NCBI RefSeq assembly: GCF_001865675.1
Contig: NZ_CP011319.1
Location: 4,712,001-4,776,000, forward strand
Length of the DNA stretch: 64,000 bases
Direction: 5' to 3'
Origin: Janthinobacterium sp. 1_2014MBL_MicDiv
GTDB lineage: Bacteria > Pseudomonadota > Gammaproteobacteria > Burkholderiales > Burkholderiaceae_D
The position numbers were made by a program, and so were the translations under genes. The notes under the pieces are model-generated. The model made no database searches. It worked only from the letters and a program-made list of their open reading frames with translations, and was not told the DNA's origin. Each line of letters begins with the position of its first letter. The first letter of the stretch is position 1. Positions 16,020 to 24,890 of the stretch are shown here, one piece after another.

Positions 16020-17210
16020 ATGCGCGACACGACCACCCTCCCCACCGCCACCCTTGCCCCCTCCCTCGTCTGGCTGTTTGCCTGCGCGGCCGGCCTCAGC
16101 GTGGCCAATGTGTATTACGCCCAGCCCTTGCTGGCCACCCTGGCGCGCGAGTTCGGCATGACGGATGCCGCCAGCGGCATGGTCATCACGGCCACGCAGG
16201 CCGGCTGCGCGCTGGCCCTGCTGCTGCTCGTGCCGCTGGGCGACATGCTGAACCGGCGCCGCCTGACCCTGGTCCAGCTGGGCTTGCTGGCCCTCACCCT
16301 GGCGGCGCTGGCTTGCGCCCGCTCCACGGCCGCCTTGCTGGGCGGCATGCTGCTGGTCGGCTTGCTGGGCACGGCCATGACGCAGGGCTTGATCGCCTAT
16401 GCGGCCAGCGCCGCGGCCAGCCACGAGCGGGGCCGCGTCGTCGGCATGGCGCAGGGCGGCGTGGTGATCGGCTTGCTGCTGGCGCGCACCCTGTCCGGCG
16501 TGGTGGCCGATATCGCCGACTGGCGCGCCGTGTACCTCGTCTCGGCCGGCATCGCGTGCGCCCTGCTGTTGCTGCTGTGGCGCATGCTGCCGCCGCCCAC
16601 GCCGCAAGGCAGGAAGCTGGCGTATGGCGCCCTGCTCGCCTCGATGCTGGGCATGTTGATCCACAACAAGGTATTGCGCGTGCGCGGCGTGCTGGCCATG
16701 CTGATGTTTGCCGTGTTCAATATTTTCTGGAGCGCGCTGGTGCTGCCCCTGACGGCCCAGGGCTATACGCATGCGGCCATCGGCGCCTTCGGCCTGGTCG
16801 GCGTGATCGGCGCGCTGGGCGCGGCGCGGGCGGGAGCGCTGGCCGACCGCGGGCGCGCGCAGTGGACGACGGGCGCGGCCCTGCTGTTGCTGCTGGCGGC
16901 GTGGTTGCCGCTGAGCTTTGCCGGCGCGGCCCTGTGGCCCCTGGTCGTCGGCATCATCGCGCTGGACCTGGCGGGCCAGGCCATCCACGTGACGAACCAG
17001 AGCCTGATCTTCAAGGACGACAGCGACGCGCACAGCCGCCTGGTGGCGTGCTACATGCTGTTCTATGCGGTGGGAAGCGGGGTGGGGGCGATTGCCGCCA
17101 CCAGCGTGTATGCGCTGGCGGGCTGGCATGGCGTGTCCGCGCTGGGCGCGGCGGTCAGCTTGCTCGCCCTGCTGTTCTGGCGGCTGACCTTGCCTGGTGA
17201 AGCAGTTTAG
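16020..17210 (+). CDS. MFS transporter (drug or metabolite efflux)
   Basis: A 396-residue, 12-helix major facilitator. The N-terminus reads LACAAGLSVANVYYAQPLLATLA in type, and the loop 2-3 motif is GDMLNRRRLTLVQ. This belongs to the YgaY/NepI-like group of beta- and gamma-proteobacterial efflux carriers. It is divergent from hxlR, and both operators sit in the shared promoter, so repression relieved by an inducer is likely. Its stop overlaps the stop of the convergent crp/fnr-type gene by four bases. Confidence 0.9.
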   Translation: MRDTTTLPTATLAPSLVWLFACAAGLSVANVYYAQPLLATLAREFGMTDAASGMVITATQAGCALALLLLVPLGDMLNRRRLTLVQLGLLALTLAALACARSTAALLGGMLLVGLLGTAMTQGLIAYAASAAASHERGRVVGMAQGGVVIGLLLARTLSGVVADIADWRAVYLVSAGIACALLLLLWRMLPPPTPQGRKLAYGALLASMLGMLIHNKVLRVRGVLAMLMFAVFNIFWSALVLPLTAQGYTHAAIGAFGLVGVIGALGAARAGALADRGRAQWTTGAALLLLLAAWLPLSFAGAALWPLVVGIIALDLAGQAIHVTNQSLIFKDDSDAHSRLVACYMLFYAVGSGVGAIAATSVYALAGWHGVSALGAAVSLLALLFWRLTLPGEAV

Positions 17211-17902
17211 TTCAGCAGCGCCGTGGCGGCGCCATGGCGATACGTCTTCAGCGCATCGGGCTGGATCTGGATCAGCGAACCGCTGACTTTAATCAGGTGC
17301 AAGTCCGTCAACTGGTGCAGCACGCGCGACAGCGTGGCCGGCGCCAGGTTCAGGAACGAGGCCAATAAACTCTTCTTCAAGTCCAGCTTGACCTCGTTCG
17401 AACGCTGCTGGTCCGATGCCTGCAACAGGTATTCGACGACGCGCTGGGTGGCGTTCTGCACGGAGCAGCGCTCCACGTTGCGGATAAAGCCCATCAGGTG
17501 ATGCGACAGGCTGTTCATCATCTGGCGCGCGATGCGCGGCGACTGGTCCAGCAGGCGCAACAGCGCGTGCGGCGGGATGCGCAGCAGCAGGCAGTGCTCG
17601 AGCGCCTCGGCGCAGAATGGATACGGCTCGTCGAGGAAGATCATGGCTTCGCCGAAGCTCTGGCCGGGACGGATCAGTTCCAGCACCTTGTCCGTGCCTT
17701 CCAGCGAAAACACGCTCAGCTTGACGAGCCCGAAGACCACCACATAGGCGCCTTCGGCCACTTCGCCCTTGCGGAACAAAACTTTGCCTTTTTCCACTTC
17801 CACGCGCACCACATCCTGGCGCAATTGCTCGAGCTGTGAAGGGGAAATATGACGGAACAGAGCCTGGCTCGATAGCAAGCCATCGACGTTGACCTTATGC
17901 AT
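17207..17902 (-). CDS. Crp/Fnr-family regulator, Dnr-like
   Basis: A 231-residue regulator with an N-terminal cyclic-nucleotide-type domain (about 15-135), dimer helix and C-terminal HTH. It lacks the N-terminal cysteine cluster of FNR, so it does not carry that iron-sulfur sensor. In the recognition helix the FNR pattern ExxSR reads AxxSR (LAPATLSRVL), which would change base contact. Proteins of this type include Dnr (haem, NO-sensing). It lies beside a NarXL-like pair (281-base gap), which suggests a role in respiration control. No TTGAT-N4-ATCAA box is seen nearby. Confidence 0.85.
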   Translation of the reverse strand: MHKVNVDGLLSSQALFRHISPSQLEQLRQDVVRVEVEKGKVLFRKGEVAEGAYVVVFGLVKLSVFSLEGTDKVLELIRPGQSFGEAMIFLDEPYPFCAEALEHCLLLRIPPHALLRLLDQSPRIARQMMNSLSHHLMGFIRNVERCSVQNATQRVVEYLLQASDQQRSNEVKLDLKKSLLASFLNLAPATLSRVLHQLTDLHLIKVSGSLIQIQPDALKTYRHGAATALLN

Positions 17903-18182
17903 GACACTCTCTTATTAGATTAGCGAATGACTAAGAGTGTAATGCGCTGGCACGGTCAAGGCCATACGTCAAAGGAACTAGGGTTGTCTAGGCAGGAACG
18001 CCATGCAGGTCAAACAATCGCGCATTCCTTGTGCACTATTTGCGCATTTTTTGATTTTTAGAGTACCTGGCAGAACCGTAGCGAGCGGCAGCGAGTTGCG
18101 ACAGAGACGCGGAACGGTGCTTGGGCACAGTGAGCATCGGAGGCCGCAAATCGCCACGCGCGGTCGGCTTATGCAGGTACTC

Positions 18183-18830
18183 TTATTTACCCAGTTCGCG
18201 CTCGACCGCATACACGGCGATCTGCACGCGGCTGCTGAGCTTAAGCTTCTTGAGGATGTTTTGCACGTGGATTTTCACCGTGCTTTCCGCCACGTCCAGC
18301 TGGCGCGCGATTTCCTTGTTGCTCTGGCCGCGCGCCAGGCAGGCCATGGCTTCGCGCTCGCGCGGCGTCAATTTGTCATAGTCGGCTTCGGGCGCATTCT
18401 GCCCGGCGCGGAACTGCGACACGAGCTTGGCCGTCATGGCGTCGGCGATCACGGATTCGCCGGCCGCGGCGCGCAGGATGGCCAGTCCCAGCTGCTCGGC
18501 TTCGATATTTTTCAGCAGGTAGCCGCGCGCGCCCGCGCGCAGGGCCGCGCCCAGGTCGGCCGCATTTTCCGACACGGTCAGCATCAGCACCACCATCTGC
18601 GGCAATTCCTGCAAGATCAGCTGCAGCGCTTCCACGCCGGACACGCCGGGCATGTTCAAGTCCATCAGCACCACGTCGGGCCGCAGCTCGGCCGCCAGGC
18701 GCACGCCGTCGAGCCCGTTCGACGCCTCGCCCACCACCTGGAATTGAGGATTGCGCTGCAGCAGCAGCTTGACGCCGCTGCGCAGCAAGGTATGGTCGTC
18801 GACCAGCAGGATTTTGATTGGAGCGTTCAC
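18183..18830 (-). CDS. NarL-family response regulator
   Basis: A 215-residue two-component regulator: receiver domain (about 6-122; acidic pair DD11-12, phosphoacceptor Asp57 in VVLMDLNMPG, Lys in LLKNIEAEQL) and a LuxR-type HTH (about 150-212; LTPREREAMACLARGQSNKEIARQL). It starts with GTG (18828-18830); no ATG in frame lies nearby. The sensor kinase gene is 38 bases upstream in the same direction. It resembles NarL/NarP, so targets may be anaerobic respiration genes. Confidence 0.92.
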   Translation of the reverse strand: MNAPIKILLVDDHTLLRSGVKLLLQRNPQFQVVGEASNGLDGVRLAAELRPDVVLMDLNMPGVSGVEALQLILQELPQMVVLMLTVSENAADLGAALRAGARGYLLKNIEAEQLGLAILRAAAGESVIADAMTAKLVSQFRAGQNAPEADYDKLTPREREAMACLARGQSNKEIARQLDVAESTVKIHVQNILKKLKLSSRVQIAVYAVERELGK

Positions 18831-18868
18831 GTGTTTGTTTCTTTTGCCTGAGAGGGATGATTCATCTG

Positions 18869-20101
18869 TTACGCGGCCTGGCGCCGGGCTGCCGGCAGCG
18901 CCAGCGAGATCGTCGTGCCGCCGCCGGGCGTGCTGTCGATGGCAAATTGCGCCCCGAGCCGCTCCGCCCTTTCCTGCATGATACGCAAGCCGATCTGCAA
19001 TTCCGTTTTCTTGTCGCGCAGGTGGGCCGCAAAGCCTTCGCCATCGTCGCGCACCTGCAGCGTGAAATCGCGCCCGTTGTCGACGCCCAGCGTCACGTGG
19101 CGGGCTTGCGCATGCTTGCGGATATTCGACAGCGCTTCCTGCACGATGAACAGGATCTGCAGCTGCTGCTCGGGCGCCAGCGGCGCGCCATTGCCGCGCA
19201 TGTCCAGCGTGCCGGCGACACCCGTCTGCAGCTCGAACTTGGCCAGCACTTCCGTGAGCTTGCCTTCGAGGTCGCTGCCATGCCAGCGCGTGCGGAAGTT
19301 GACGAGCAATTCGCGCACATCCTGGTAGCTTTGCTCGACCCCCATGCGCATCAGCGGCAGCACTTCGGCCGCCTCGTCGAGCTGGCCGCGGCGCACGGAA
19401 TCGTCGAGCATCTGCACTTGCAGGCTGATGAAATTGAGGCTTTGCGCGATGCTGTCGTGCAAGCCTTCGGCCAGCAGGCTGCGTTCGCGCGCCACGGCGA
19501 ATTCCTTTTCGCGCGCGATCAGGCGCTGGTTTTCGATGGCGATGCCCAGGCTCTGGCCCAGGGTTTCCAGCCAGCCCTGCTGCTGCGCATGGACCGCTTG
19601 CGGCCGCGCAAAGTGCAGCGAAAAACTGCCCACCACCTGCTCGCGCGCGAGGATGGGGAAGACGGCGATGGCGATGAAGCCTTCTTCCTGGCAACGGTAG
19701 CGCTGCAGCGCATCGACCTGGCGGAAATCGCGGATCTGGATCACGCCCTGCGCCACGGCCGCGCCGCACAGGCAATCGTTGTTGCGGATGCAGTGTTCCT
19801 CTTCCACCATGGCCTCGGAAATGCCCTCATGCACGATGATGTGCACGGTATCCTGTTGCGGATCGAGGATGCGCACGGTGCCGCCTTCGGCCTGCGCGAA
19901 CTGCATCACGTGGCGCAGGAAGCCACGGCACAGCGCATCGATGGCATGCTGACCCGCCAGCAGGGTGGAAATCTCGTGCAGGGTGGCCAGCTGGCGTTCC
20001 TGCGCGGCGCTCAGGCCCGATGCGGCTTGCGCCAGGCGGCGCTGGCGCCAGCGTGAGGCGGGAAGTTGTTTACGGGAAGAATGACTGCGCGGCGCTTGCA
20101 T
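18869..20101 (-). CDS. Soluble NarX-like sensor histidine kinase with GAF domain
   Basis: A 410-residue kinase without any membrane segment. Order: N-terminal basic stretch, GAF domain (about 45-190), HisKA_3 dimerisation region with phosphoacceptor His215 in EGLHDSIAQSLN, and HATPase (about 310-400; QEALSNIRKHA, DDGEGF and GGGTTI). The GAF part carries Cys104, Cys110 and Cys112 (HCIRNNDCLCG), a cluster also found in the central module of NarX-type kinases, and therefore a candidate redox or metal site. A GTG 51 bases upstream is an alternative start; ATG at 20101 gives the better N-terminus. It pairs with the response regulator downstream. Confidence 0.9.
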   Translation of the reverse strand: MQAPRSHSSRKQLPASRWRQRRLAQAASGLSAAQERQLATLHEISTLLAGQHAIDALCRGFLRHVMQFAQAEGGTVRILDPQQDTVHIIVHEGISEAMVEEEHCIRNNDCLCGAAVAQGVIQIRDFRQVDALQRYRCQEEGFIAIAVFPILAREQVVGSFSLHFARPQAVHAQQQGWLETLGQSLGIAIENQRLIAREKEFAVARERSLLAEGLHDSIAQSLNFISLQVQMLDDSVRRGQLDEAAEVLPLMRMGVEQSYQDVRELLVNFRTRWHGSDLEGKLTEVLAKFELQTGVAGTLDMRGNGAPLAPEQQLQILFIVQEALSNIRKHAQARHVTLGVDNGRDFTLQVRDDGEGFAAHLRDKKTELQIGLRIMQERAERLGAQFAIDSTPGGGTTISLALPAARRQAA

Positions 20102-20166
20102 GAAAAACTCGAATCTGAAAAGTGAAACGCCCGGCAGGCGCGACTGCGGCACGCCGGGCCAAAAGG

Positions 20167-20748
20167 TTACAAATGGATCTCGGTGCCCAGCAGCTTGACG
20201 AACTGCGCCAGCCAGGCCGGATGCGCGGGCCAGGCGGGGGCCGTGACGAACTGGCCATCCGTGACGGCGTCGGTGACGGCGATGTCGGCGTACGTGCCGC
20301 CCGCCAGCTTCACTTCCGGCGCGCAGGCGGGATAGGCGGAGATGCGCTTGCCGCGGATGACATCGGCGGCGGCCAGCAATTGCGCGCCGTGGCAGACGGC
20401 GGCGACCGGCTTGCCCGCGTCGGCGAAATGGCGCACGGCGGCGATGACTTTCTCGTTCAGGCGCAGGTATTCGGGGGCGCGGCCGCCGGCGATCATCACG
20501 GCGTCATAGTGGGCCGGGTCGATCTCGTCGAAGCTGGCATTCAGGGTGAACAGGTGGCCCGGCTTTTCCGTGTAGGTCTGGTCGCCCTCGAAATCGTGGA
20601 TGGCCGTCTTGATGGTCTCGCCGCTCTTCTTGCCGGGACAGACGGCATGCACGGTATGGCCCAGCATCAGCAGGGCCTGGAACGGCACCATCGTTTCATA
20701 ATCTTCTGCAAAATCGCCGGTCAAAAACAGAATTTTCTTCGCTGCCAT
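20167..20748 (-). CDS. DJ-1/PfpI-family protein
   Basis: A 193-residue class I glutamine-amidotransferase-like protein. It shows the nucleophile elbow AVCHGAQLL with Cys and the acidic partner in GDFAEDYE near residue 14-16. Family members act as glyoxalase III, protein deglycase or stress chaperones. The ribosome site AGGAGAACTA is good. It lies upstream of the kinase gene in the same direction (65-base gap) and might be cotranscribed. Confidence 0.9.
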   Translation of the reverse strand: MAAKKILFLTGDFAEDYETMVPFQALLMLGHTVHAVCPGKKSGETIKTAIHDFEGDQTYTEKPGHLFTLNASFDEIDPAHYDAVMIAGGRAPEYLRLNEKVIAAVRHFADAGKPVAAVCHGAQLLAAADVIRGKRISAYPACAPEVKLAGGTYADIAVTDAVTDGQFVTAPAWPAHPAWLAQFVKLLGTEIHL

Positions 20749-20971
20749 TTAGTTCTCCTATGAAAGATTGATCGCGCGTCCCGCTGGTGCGCCGCACGGG
20801 GTGTCGATACGCCCGGATACATTGCACCGCAACACGTATCTTAGCGCGACTTGGCAGCCATACTGGATATTTATCAAACTTTTGCGCCTTGATCGAAGAT
20901 TTTATAGGCTCAGCAAGAATTATTTGCAGGCTCGCGTGTCAAAATCAGACGACTCCCGTTGAAAGCCCGGC

Positions 20972-21307
20972 ATGAACGCCATCCACCCGACCACGCTGAT
21001 CCGCATCTACGACCATTTCGCCGATGCGCAGCAAGCCTACAGCGCCCTGCTGGCAAACGGTTTCCCCACCCACGCGGTGCAGCTGGACACGGTCGGCGAC
21101 GAAGCGGGCACCGTCCAGGGCAAGGCCGCGTGGAGCGGCATGTTCCGCCTCGTCGTCACCGTGCGCCATGCGGAGGAAAGGCAGCGGGCGCACGCCATCG
21201 TGCAGCCGTGGGGCGGCAGCGACATCGAACAGCGCACGGCCAGCCATGCGGGACGCCGGCGGGCCGGCGATGGCAAGAGCGAAAGGACGGAGGAACAGCA
21301 GAGGTAA
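20972..21307 (+). CDS. Hypothetical protein, ferredoxin-like stress-type domain
   Basis: A 111-residue protein. The first 85 residues (TTLIRIYDHFADAQQAYSALLANGFPTHAVQL) look like the domain of 'general stress protein 17M'-like small proteins, in which a helix after a strand is followed by GFP and a V-rich strand. The last 25 residues are Arg/Glu/Gln-rich and low-complexity. No enzyme motif is seen. Between it and the next gene (21308-21447) the DNA has short repeats such as GCGATGACGG twice. Confidence 0.65.
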   Translation: MNAIHPTTLIRIYDHFADAQQAYSALLANGFPTHAVQLDTVGDEAGTVQGKAAWSGMFRLVVTVRHAEERQRAHAIVQPWGGSDIEQRTASHAGRRRAGDGKSERTEEQQR

Positions 21308-21447
21308 CAGCGGGGCTGACGACAGCAGCGATGACGGGGAACAGCGGCGATGACGGCGGGCAAACGGCAGCGCGCCGCGCCGCCCGCCCCCGGCACGGCC
21401 AAAATATGGCAAGATCGGCTTCCTTCATCACTACAGCGGAACTTGCC

Positions 21448-21747
21448 ATGATTTTTGAAATTGCCCACATCCAGATCAAATCGGCCACGCATGACGGCTT
21501 CGAGGCGGCTGTCGCCAAGGCCGTGCCCCTGTTCCAGCGCGCGCGCGGCTGCGAATCGATGCGCCTGGAACGCTCGATTGAAAACGGCGATGCCTACCGC
21601 CTGGTGGTGGGCTGGACGACCCTGGAAGACCATACCGTGCATTTCCGCGGCAGCGACGACTTCCAGGCCTGGCGCGCGCTCGTCGGCGAATTCTTCGCCG
21701 CCCCGCCGCAGGTCGAGCACATGAGCACGGTGGTCACGGGATTCTAG
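21448..21747 (+). CDS. Antibiotic biosynthesis monooxygenase (ABM) family protein
   Basis: A 99-residue dimeric alpha/beta-barrel protein. Features: IFEIAHIQIKSATHDGFEAAV, the GCESMRLERSIEN strand and LVVGWTTLEDHTVHF. ABM-type proteins act as quinone or haem monooxygenases, or as small stress proteins; the function here is not clear. The chosen ATG gives the family N-terminus. Confidence 0.85.
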   Translation: MIFEIAHIQIKSATHDGFEAAVAKAVPLFQRARGCESMRLERSIENGDAYRLVVGWTTLEDHTVHFRGSDDFQAWRALVGEFFAAPPQVEHMSTVVTGF

Positions 21748-21814
21748 TCGCTAGCCCCTGAAAAGGCGGGCGGGCGCCTGACAGCCGCGTTGCGGACGGC
21801 AGGCGGCCGAAAAA

Positions 21815-21839
21815 CGGCCCCGGCTCACGCACGGGGCCG
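21815..21839. terminator. Possible hairpin between convergent genes
   Basis: CGGCCCCG (21815-21822) and CGGGGCCG (21832-21839) form an 8-bp stem between the convergent ABM and pncB genes. No T tract follows on either strand, so it may be a weak or Rho-assisted stop. Confidence 0.4.
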
Positions 21840-21905
21840 CCAAGGCAAGGGCACGGAAGGACATCGCAAACGGCCGTGCGAGCAGCGCTGGCTGATGCCA
21901 GGCGC

Positions 21906-23096
21906 TTACACGGCAGGATGGTGAAACACTTGCCGCAGATACGCGAGGAAGGTTTCATCCTTGCACAGGGTCTTGCCCGGCGAATCCGACAGTTTCGCCA
22001 CGGACTGGCCGTTGCAACGCACCAGTTTCATGACGATGTTGAGCGGCGTCAAGCCGACGTCGTTGGTGAGATTGGTGCCGATGCCAAACCCCGTCATGAT
22101 GCGGTCGGCGAAGTGCTGGTACAGGGCGAAGGCCTTGTCCAGGTCCAGGCCGTCGGAAAACACGAGGCGCTTGGTATTGGCGTCGATGCGCAGGGCCGCG
22201 TAATGGGCCAGCGCCTTTTCGCCCCACTCGACAGGGTCGCCCGAATCATGGCGCAAGCCGTCGAACAGCTTGGCGAAATACAGGTCGAAGTCGGCCAAAA
22301 ACGCATCCATGCCGACCACGTCCGTCAGCGCGATGCCGAGGTCGCCCCGGTATTCCTGCACCCAGTCCTCGAGTGCCGCTTTTTGAAAGTCGCGCAGGCG
22401 CACGCCGAACGACTGGAACGACTGCATGTATTCATGCGCCATGGTGCCGATCGGCACGATGCCGAGCTTTTTCGCCAGATACACATTCGACGTGCCCTTG
22501 AAATACTCGGGCACTTCGCGCGCCAGGCGCTGCACCACTTCGTCGTGCCAGGCGCCGGAAAAACGCCGGCGCACGCCGAAATCGGAAAACTCGAAGGGAT
22601 GCTTGCGCCGTGGCAGCTTGCCGAATTCCTTCACGGCCGCCACTTTCAAGCCCAGGCGGTGGCGCCCTTCGCGCATGGCGGCGTCGAGGTCGAAGCGGCG
22701 GAAATACAGCTCGTTGACGATGTACAGCACGAAAATCTCAAAGCCCATCACATGCACTTGCGGCCCGGCCGCATGCACGAGCAGGGTATCGCCATCGGTG
22801 CTCACCTCGATGAACTTGCGCTGGAAGCGGAAGACCGTCAAAAAGTCGACGAAATCGCTCTTCATGAAGCGCAGGGTGCGCAAATAGGCCAGTTCGTCAT
22901 CAGCAAACGACATCGAGCACAGGTGGTCGAGCTGCTCTTCCAGCTCGCCCTTCAGCTCGGCCAGCGGGAAGGCCGTGTGATTGCGGCAGACAAATTCGTA
23001 TTCGGTATGGGTATTCGGATGACCGTGCAGCAAGGCTTGCCACATTGTAAATTTATACAGATCGGTTTCCAGCAAACTGCGCACTATCGGGGTCAT
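21906..23096 (-). CDS. pncB: Nicotinate phosphoribosyltransferase
   Basis: A 396-residue enzyme that joins nicotinate and PRPP to give nicotinate mononucleotide in NAD salvage. Recognised by TPIVRSLLETDLYKFTM at the N-terminus, FEFSDFGVRRR, GTSNVYLAKKLGIVPIGTMAHE and LRHDSGDP, which form the phosphoribosyl and base sites. The length is typical of the bacterial type I enzyme (about 400). The start ATG is at 23096. The nicotinamidase-like gene lies upstream in the same direction with a 91-base gap. Confidence 0.95.
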   Translation of the reverse strand: MTPIVRSLLETDLYKFTMWQALLHGHPNTHTEYEFVCRNHTAFPLAELKGELEEQLDHLCSMSFADDELAYLRTLRFMKSDFVDFLTVFRFQRKFIEVSTDGDTLLVHAAGPQVHVMGFEIFVLYIVNELYFRRFDLDAAMREGRHRLGLKVAAVKEFGKLPRRKHPFEFSDFGVRRRFSGAWHDEVVQRLAREVPEYFKGTSNVYLAKKLGIVPIGTMAHEYMQSFQSFGVRLRDFQKAALEDWVQEYRGDLGIALTDVVGMDAFLADFDLYFAKLFDGLRHDSGDPVEWGEKALAHYAALRIDANTKRLVFSDGLDLDKAFALYQHFADRIMTGFGIGTNLTNDVGLTPLNIVMKLVRCNGQSVAKLSDSPGKTLCKDETFLAYLRQVFHHPAV

Positions 23097-23187
23097 GTGT
23101 GTTTTCTCCAACTTCCTGAAGCCAGAATAGTACGCCACCGCCGGCATTTCGGCAGCGTGCGCTGAGGAAACGGATGCGAATCCGCGC

Positions 23188-24051
23188 TCAGGCGCCCGCA
23201 TTGGCCAGCAGTTCAGGCAAGACCTCGGCCGCCGTGGCCAGCCGCGCGCCGCGCTCGCGCATGGCGGCAAGGAAGTCGCGCTGCTGCGTTTCAAAGCCCG
23301 TGACGGGACTCATGCAATCGGTCAGCAGCGCCAGCCGCGCCAGTGCCGGCCGGCCCTGCTGCGCCTCCAGGTAGTCGGCGATGTGCTCGGTGCTGGCTTT
23401 CACGCAATGGCTGCCCGCCTCGCCGACTATATAAAGTTGCTGCGCCGGCAGCAGGGTGTCGAGGAAGGCCCGGTTGAGCTGGGTGGCCGCATCCTGCGCG
23501 TCGGGCACCTCGGCCATGACGGCCGAGTAATGCTCGGTCCACGGATTCGAGCCCTTGCTCAGCTTGGCGACCACCTGCAGGTGATCCACTTCCCACGCGT
23601 TGTAGGCGGCGCGCACGGCAGCATGGACATTCTGCCCCCAGCTGCCGATCTCGCAGTGCACGGGCCACACCATCAATTGATAGCGCCCCGCCTGCTCCAG
23701 CGCATCGAGGTAGGCCAGCGCGCGCGGCAAGGCGCCGCTGGCGGCCGGCAGGAACAGGCGGTCGCGCACATGCTGCGCGCTGATCTGCGTAAATGGCGCG
23801 ACCGGGCCGCCATCGCCCGTGCGCCAGAACGCGGGGTGGGCGATGTCGTAGCGGTGGTGGGCATCGAGGGTGATGCTGATCTGCGTCAAGCCCGCCCCGC
23901 CCTCGCGGATCAGCTGTGCCACGCGCAGCATGTCCGCATGGGCGCCGGGCACGGCCAGCGCCGGTGCGGCGTCCTGCGGCAGCCAGGCGGCGGGCAAGTC
24001 GCAAAAATCGTTTTGCGGGTCGATGACAAGCAGGTGCAGCTGGCGTTTCAT
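23188..24051 (-). CDS. Cysteine hydrolase, nicotinamidase-like
   Basis: A 287-residue isochorismatase-superfamily hydrolase. The catalytic triad is visible: Asp in VIDPQNDFCD, Lys in VVAKLSKGSN and Cys in GEAGSHCVKAS. A metal-site-like segment TLDAHHRYDIAHPAFW also fits nicotinamidase (DxH...H). It is longer than E. coli PncA (213). Position directly upstream of pncB supports nicotinamide deamidation to nicotinate, so the two genes give a two-step NAD salvage path. I leave out a symbol since the protein differs from typical PncA. Confidence 0.85.
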   Translation of the reverse strand: MKRQLHLLVIDPQNDFCDLPAAWLPQDAAPALAVPGAHADMLRVAQLIREGGAGLTQISITLDAHHRYDIAHPAFWRTGDGGPVAPFTQISAQHVRDRLFLPAASGALPRALAYLDALEQAGRYQLMVWPVHCEIGSWGQNVHAAVRAAYNAWEVDHLQVVAKLSKGSNPWTEHYSAVMAEVPDAQDAATQLNRAFLDTLLPAQQLYIVGEAGSHCVKASTEHIADYLEAQQGRPALARLALLTDCMSPVTGFETQQRDFLAAMRERGARLATAAEVLPELLANAGA

Positions 24052-24177
24052 GGCGGTCCTCTGGCGTGATGATATCTCGCATGATACGGGCAACCGCGCC
24101 GGCGCGCCTGCCCCGCCGGCGCCAGGATGCTGCCCATGCGCCATAACGTGCGCCTGGACAAGCCAACTCAGGGATGG

Positions 24178-24555
24178 TCAGGGATGGAAGACATAACGGC
24201 GCCGGCGCCGCTCGACCAGCTTGATCGCCACTTCTCCCGCTTCGGCCACGGCGTCCGCTTCCGTTGTAAACTGGTGGTCGGCCGACACCCTGCGCTTTTT
24301 CACCAGGTTCACCCGGTGCATGGGGTTGCGCGAAGGGGCATAGATGGCGACATAGGCGCCCCATAGCTTGCAGCCCCGCAAGGGTTCCGCCGTGTAATTC
24401 ACCTCATAAAAATCAACATACTTTATCGGCACGATGTACGCTCCAAAAATGACATGGCCGGACAGCTTGTCTCTACGGACTGACACGGTAAAAAGGTGGA
24501 AACCATGCGCTCGCGCCTGCTCGGGATAGCCGATGCGGCTCCCTGTTTTTATCAC
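24178..24555 (-). CDS. Hypothetical basic protein
   Basis: A 125-residue protein with a basic end (VERRRRRYVF) and a well-formed core: VIFGAYIVPIKYVDFYEVNY, CKLWGAYVAIYAP and DHQFTTEADAVAEAGEVAIKLVE, an alternating strand/helix pattern. I do not recognise a family. The GTG start shown (24553-24555) has no good ribosome site and lies 19 bases from the divergent ATG of the next gene, so the true start may be further in (VSVRRDKLSG). Confidence 0.65.
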   Translation of the reverse strand: MIKTGSRIGYPEQARAHGFHLFTVSVRRDKLSGHVIFGAYIVPIKYVDFYEVNYTAEPLRGCKLWGAYVAIYAPSRNPMHRVNLVKKRRVSADHQFTTEADAVAEAGEVAIKLVERRRRRYVFHP

Positions 24556-24574
24556 GCGGCACAGGAGAAAATGA

Positions 24575-24874
24575 ATGAACGACTACATCATCTTCATGCA
24601 TGACGACACGGAAGCACCGATGGACGTGGCCACGTCCGCCTGGGAAGATTACTTCGCCATGCTCAGGGCCAGCGGCCGTTTCTGCGGCGGCAGCTCCATC
24701 GGGGCCGGTGTCTGCGTGCACCGCTCGGGCCAGGCCAGAGCGGTCACGCCACACTTGTCAGGCTATATACGTGTGCAAGCTGAAAGTATAGACGATGCAA
24801 AAAAATTATTGGTGGGCAACCCCGTACTGAACGGGGGTGGCACGGTGGAAATCCGCGAACTGCCGCGCGACTGA
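24575..24874 (+). CDS. YCII-related (YciI/DGPF-type) protein
   Basis: A 99-residue dimeric ferredoxin-fold protein. MNDYIIFMHDDTEAP, the WEDYFAMLRASGRFCGGSSIG helix-turn and GYIRVQAESIDDAKKLLVGNPVL are typical of YCII-related proteins, which often accompany ECF sigma factors or act as small hydrolase-like proteins. The ATG at 24575 is chosen by the AGGAGA site; an out-of-frame ATG lies four bases earlier. Confidence 0.85.
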   Translation: MNDYIIFMHDDTEAPMDVATSAWEDYFAMLRASGRFCGGSSIGAGVCVHRSGQARAVTPHLSGYIRVQAESIDDAKKLLVGNPVLNGGGTVEIRELPRD

Positions 24875-24890
24875 CGCGGCATGGCTGCCC

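Noticed and set aside
17903..18182. FNR/Dnr box (TTGAT-N4-ATCAA) before the Crp/Fnr-type gene
   Set aside because: No match with at most two changes was seen by eye in this gap.
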